64,000 bases of DNA from VRUE01 sp963840565 (GTDB lineage: Bacteria > Actinomycetota > Thermoleophilia > Solirubrobacterales > 70-9): assembly GCA_963840565.1 (NCBI GenBank), contig CAWIZH010000006.1:496001-560000 (forward strand), given 5' to 3'. This document shows, piece by piece, positions 61,025 through 64,000 of the stretch. The translations under genes and the position numbers were made by a program. Numbering within the stretch: the stretch's first letter is position 1; each line of letters opens with the position of its first letter. The notes beneath the pieces are model-generated. The model saw only the letters and a list, made by a program, of their open reading frames with translations. It was not told where the DNA came from and did no database searches.

Positions 61025-61867
61025 TCAATTCGACTCGACGAATGACGCAATCTCGTCGGCCAGTCGCTGTGGCTGGTCGAGCGCGACGAAGGTGCTGGCG
61101 TCGGGAATCTGGACGAGGTGCGCGTTCGGCGTCTCCTTAGTCAGCCGTTCGGCGTACTTGATCGGGAAGAACTTGTCGCCCGGTGCCCAGGTGAGCAGAA
61201 CCGGCAGTTCGGAGCTGCTCAGCTTCTCGGCTGCCTCCAGCGTGTAGCGCTTATTCATCCCAGCCGTGACCTTCGTCGCGTCGCGCTTGATCGCCGGATC
61301 GCTGAGGCTCGGGGCCATCCAGGAGGCGATCAGGTCGGCCGGGATCTTGGTCTTGGCGAAGGGCCTGAAGGCGGCGCGGGCGAGGGCGCCGATTCGGAAC
61401 GGTGCCGAGAGCACGGTCATGCCGCCGGGCAGCTTGGCGAGTGGAACCATCGCCTTGAAGATTCCCGGCGGGAAGTTCTCGTGGGTGTCGCAGTTGGTCA
61501 GCACGAGGCGGCCGATTCGCTCGGGATGGCGGGTGACGAGCACCTGCGACATCGCCCCGCCGGAGTCGTTGCCGACGATCGTCACGTCGTCGAGCTCGAG
61601 CGCGGCGAGGAAGCTGTCGATGATCGAGGCGATGCCGGGAGGGGAGAGGTCCGCGTCGGGGTTCATCGCGATCTGCTGCGCTCCGATCGGCCAATCCGGC
61701 GCGATGCAGCGGCAGCGGTCGGAGAGGCGGTCGACGACGCCATCCCAGAGGCGGCCGTCGACCAGGAAGCCGTGAACGAAGACGACCGGCTTGCCCTCAC
61801 CGGCTTCGCGATAGCGAATGCGGCCGGCGGGAAGGTCGATCTCGCGGCGCTGATCTGATTGGCTCAT
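61025..61867 (-). CDS. Alpha/beta hydrolase
   Basis: The 280-residue enzyme starts MSQSDQRREIDLPAGRIRYR. It shows oxyanion region VVFVHGFLVDGRLWDGVVDR and nucleophile-elbow region VTIVGNDSGGAMSQVLVTRH, where Asp (GNDSGG) takes the place of the usual Ser, as in haloalkane dehalogenase-type hydrolases. The late Asp is in LLTWAPGDKFFPIKYAE; the expected His may be near the end (PNAHLVQIPDA). The TetR gene is divergent, so the hydrolase is a likely target. Confidence 0.87.
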   Translation of the reverse strand: MSQSDQRREIDLPAGRIRYREAGEGKPVVFVHGFLVDGRLWDGVVDRLSDRCRCIAPDWPIGAQQIAMNPDADLSPPGIASIIDSFLAALELDDVTIVGNDSGGAMSQVLVTRHPERIGRLVLTNCDTHENFPPGIFKAMVPLAKLPGGMTVLSAPFRIGALARAAFRPFAKTKIPADLIASWMAPSLSDPAIKRDATKVTAGMNKRYTLEAAEKLSSSELPVLLTWAPGDKFFPIKYAERLTKETPNAHLVQIPDASTFVALDQPQRLADEIASFVESN

Positions 61868-61915
61868 TGCGTCCTCCTCGGAAGCTTGTTTTCGGCGGCG
61901 GAAGCGCGTAAGGTA

Positions 61916-61930
61916 CATACAGACAGTATG
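61916..61930. promoter_or_regulatory. TetR operator overlapping its start codon
   Basis: CATAC-AGACA-GTATG, with 5-bp arms, overlaps the ATG (61928-61930). The distance to the divergent hydrolase start is about 49 bp. This fits autorepression of a leaderless TetR transcript and control of the hydrolase. Confidence 0.45.
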
Positions 61931-62548
61931 AATGTCAAACGAACACAAGCTGAGCGCTCGGAGTCGACCCGCGGGGCGCTGATCGTGGCCGCCCGCGGCC
62001 TCTTCGCCGAGCACGGCTACGCCGGCGTCGGCACCGAAGAAATCGTTCGCACCGCGGGGGTGACGCGCGGCGCCCTCTACCACCACTTCAAAGGCAAGCG
62101 CGAGCTCTTCGAGGCCGTCTATGAGCGGATCGAGGCCGAGCTCGCCGAGCGCATCGCCGCCGGTGCTCTGGCGGCAAACGCCGCATCACCGATGGAGGCG
62201 ATGCGGGCCGGCGCCGAGATGTTCCTCGTCGCCTCGACCGAGCCGGAGACGCAGCGGATCGTCCTCCTCGACGGCCCCTCGGTGCTCGGCTGGGACCGCT
62301 GGCGCGAGATCGCGACCGAGCACGGCCTCGGCCTGATCGAAGCCACCCTGCAGGCGGCCGTCGACGCCGGGGCGATCGGGCCGCAGCCGGTGCGGCCGCT
62401 TGCACACGTGCTGATGGGCGCCCTCGACGAGGCCGCGATGCTGGTTGCCCGCGCCGAGGACCCGGAGGCGATGCGGGCCGAAGTGGGTGGGACCCTCGAC
62501 TCGCTGCTCGCCGCGCTCAGCGCCGGTAAACCGAAGGTTCGGGACTAG
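61928..62548 (+). CDS. TetR-family transcriptional repressor
   Basis: The 206-residue protein has the TetR HTH (RGALIVAARGLFAEHGYAGV, GTEEIVRTAGVTRGALYHHF, KGKRELFEAVYERIEAELAE) and a helical ligand domain. The true start is ATG 61928; the longer frame begins inside the divergent promoter. It overlaps the operator, so autoregulation is likely. The ligand is unknown. Its last 32 nt overlap the convergent diguanylate cyclase gene. Confidence 0.92.
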   Translation: MNVKRTQAERSESTRGALIVAARGLFAEHGYAGVGTEEIVRTAGVTRGALYHHFKGKRELFEAVYERIEAELAERIAAGALAANAASPMEAMRAGAEMFLVASTEPETQRIVLLDGPSVLGWDRWREIATEHGLGLIEATLQAAVDAGAIGPQPVRPLAHVLMGALDEAAMLVARAEDPEAMRAEVGGTLDSLLAALSAGKPKVRD

Positions 62549-64000
62549 AAACAGGCGGCAGATCGATCGGGCTCCCCTGAGCTGCCCGGCGCGACTCCTT
62601 CTGCGCGTACATCCGCACGTCGGCGAGCTGCAGCGCCGCGGAGGGGTCGGCTGCCTCGCCGGGGATCATCGCCGAGCCCCAGGAGGCGCCGACGTCGACG
62701 CCCCGGTCGCTGGCGGTCAGCGCTTTCGCGGCGCGGCGGGCGGCGGCGTCGAAGCGATCCTGCGGGCAGGTCAGCAGCAGGCAGAACTCGTCGCCGCCGA
62801 TCCGGTAGGCGGTTCCGTCCTCGCCGGCGGCCTCCCGCAGGGCGGCTCCCAGCCGGACCAGCAGCTCGTCGCCCGCGGGATGCCCGAAGGTGTCGTTGTA
62901 GCGCTTGAAGCCGTTGAGATCGAAGATGTAGAGCATCGCCGGCTGCTCCTCGCTCGCCCGCTCGCATTCGTCTTCGAGATCGACCTGCATGCGTCCGCGG
63001 TTGCTGAGCCCGGTCAGCGGATCGGTCCGCACCTGTTCGAGCAGCACCTTGTTCTCTTTGTCGCTCATCGCCAAGCGGACGATCACCGCGGTCATCGTCG
63101 CTGCCCAGAGGATTGTCGAGAGACCGCTGGTGGCGCTGAAGTACTGCATCGCGAAGAGGCCGATCATCACCCCGGCGAAGACCGCCGGGACGAAGATCTC
63201 GCGGCGCAGGTCTCCCCGCCTCGGCGAGGTGATCTCCGCCGCTTCGGCGGGCTGCCAGACGGCGGCCCCGAGGCAGACGGCGGCGATCAGGTAGATCGGG
63301 TCGATCCAGTCGCCCCCCGGCAGGGTCGCGTCGGTCGACTGCAGGGTGAAGGCGATGTCGGCGATGACCAGCGCGGAGAGGCCTGCGAGCAGCAGCGACC
63401 AGGTCCTTCCTGGCCGCCAGCCGGTCAAGGCGAAGACGCCGACGACCATTGCCACCATCGCGATGTCGCCGAGCGGGTAGGCGAGGGTGGTGGCCACCTG
63501 AAGGGGCGTGCCGGTCGCCTTTTCGGCGACGAAGTCGAAGACGAAGGCGGCGCCCAGCGCGGCGGTGCCAAGCGCGGCGATCACGCCGTCCATCCAAAGG
63601 CGCCAGTTCATCTCGTGGGCCCTGGCGCGGACCAACATCGCCAGTCCGGTGTAGGCGAGCGGGTAGAAGGCGAGGTAGCCGATGTCGGCCGGCGAGGGGT
63701 ACGGGGCTGAGGCGTTGCCTTCGATGAAGGCGGTCCAGTAGATCTCGGCGGCTCCCCAGGAGAGGATCGCCAGGCCGATCATCAGCCAGGCCCAGCGCTC
63801 GCGCTTGTAGTCCGACGCCCGCACCAGGCAGGCGATCCCCGCGCCGATCACTACCGCGTCGTAGAGCGGCCCGCCGATCGCGAAGTGAAGGCTGCCGCCG
63901 ACGCCGGCCCAGTCGTGGACGGCGACGATCGCCGTGCCTCCGAGCAGGAGCACGGCGAGAAGGCGACGCGCGACGCGCGTCCAGCCTGGCCGATCGGGGG
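62517..64000 (-). CDS. Membrane diguanylate cyclase (GGDEF), 5' end possibly outside window
   Basis: At least 478 residues from GTG 63953, with the frame still open to the window edge. About eight to ten hydrophobic helices form the N-terminal sensor. A canonical GGDEF domain follows near residues 320-475: RTDPLTGLSNRGRMQVDLED, YIFDLNGFKRYNDTFGHPAG and AYRIGGDEFCLLLTCP with the GGDEF signature. The inhibitory RxxD site is not obvious. Product cyclic di-GMP is the ligand of the riboswitch upstream of pilA in the same window. Confidence 0.9.
   Translation of the reverse strand, partial: PDRPGWTRVARRLLAVLLLGGTAIVAVHDWAGVGGSLHFAIGGPLYDAVVIGAGIACLVRASDYKRERWAWLMIGLAILSWGAAEIYWTAFIEGNASAPYPSPADIGYLAFYPLAYTGLAMLVRARAHEMNWRLWMDGVIAALGTAALGAAFVFDFVAEKATGTPLQVATTLAYPLGDIAMVAMVVGVFALTGWRPGRTWSLLLAGLSALVIADIAFTLQSTDATLPGGDWIDPIYLIAAVCLGAAVWQPAEAAEITSPRRGDLRREIFVPAVFAGVMIGLFAMQYFSATSGLSTILWAATMTAVIVRLAMSDKENKVLLEQVRTDPLTGLSNRGRMQVDLEDECERASEEQPAMLYIFDLNGFKRYNDTFGHPAGDELLVRLGAALREAAGEDGTAYRIGGDEFCLLLTCPQDRFDAAARRAAKALTASDRGVDVGASWGSAMIPGEAADPSAALQLADVRMYAQKESRRAAQGSPIDLPPVSSPEPSVYRR

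Noticed and set aside
1..64000. CRISPR array or prophage
   Set aside because: No regularly spaced direct repeats and no integrase, terminase or structural phage genes were seen.

Overview
The window looks like chromosomal DNA of a high-GC actinobacterium, most likely class Thermoleophilia (Solirubrobacterales-like). The grounds are strong G/C third-position bias, many GTG and TTG starts, a complete type IV pilus locus in an actinobacterium, mycobacterial-type gene sets (a tandem ArsA-like ATPase pair, a methyltransferase-GH57-GT4 cluster, an Rv1264-like cyclase), and many start codons sitting only 7-10 nt after a -10-like TAnnnT box, which suggests leaderless transcripts. No rRNA, tRNA, CRISPR array, transposase or phage gene was recognised.

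Layout. 0-18 kb is the type IV pilus locus. Rightward: pilB, pilT, pilC, a large membrane/PKD/OmpA protein, a Phd-PIN toxin-antitoxin pair, a class I cyclic di-GMP riboswitch, major pilin pilA, a secreted repeat protein and prepilin peptidase pilD. Leftward and converging on pilD: minor prepilins of PilV, PilW and PilX type, then pilM, pilN, pilO and a PilP-position protein. 18-23.5 kb holds an HxlR regulator, an Xre-RES toxin-antitoxin pair, an unrecognised 538-residue protein and two ArsA-like ATPases. 23.5-28.7 kb has a ParA/Soj ATPase, ftsZ with a long N-terminal extension, a gamma-glutamyltransferase-like gene and an adenylate cyclase. 28.7-30.3 kb is a hipBA operon with three palindromic operators. 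30-34.6 kb has two methyltransferases, a GH57 branching enzyme and a GT4 glucosyltransferase, syntenic with the mycobacterial Rv3030-3032 methylglucose lipopolysaccharide genes. 35-41 kb has meaB, an acyltransferase, an XRE regulator, a Met/His-rich lipoprotein, a DipZ-type thiol-redox protein and a two-component system. 41-54.5 kb is mainly acyl-CoA metabolism: acyl-CoA dehydrogenase, aldehyde dehydrogenase, thioesterase, thiolase, split methylmalonyl-CoA mutase, etfBA and ETF dehydrogenase. 54.5-64 kb holds a duplicated lipoprotein pair, an EamA-like transporter, an aminotransferase / epimerase-glycosyltransferase fusion / deacetylase cassette, an alpha/beta hydrolase with a TetR regulator, and a membrane diguanylate cyclase running off the right edge.

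How the genes fit together. Cyclic di-GMP links the pilus locus (riboswitch before pilA) to the diguanylate cyclase at the right end. Fatty-acid and propionate oxidation are linked by the dehydrogenase, thiolase, mutase, MeaB and the ETF chain that carries electrons to quinone.

Quality caveat. Nine single-base frame breaks lie in seven genes between 1.3 and 26.8 kb (pilB, pilT, pilN twice, pilO twice, the 538-residue protein, the second ArsA-like gene, the gamma-glutamyltransferase) and none was seen in the remaining 37 kb. Sequence error is at least as likely as decay. Broken genes are typed as pseudogene because their frames are broken as given.
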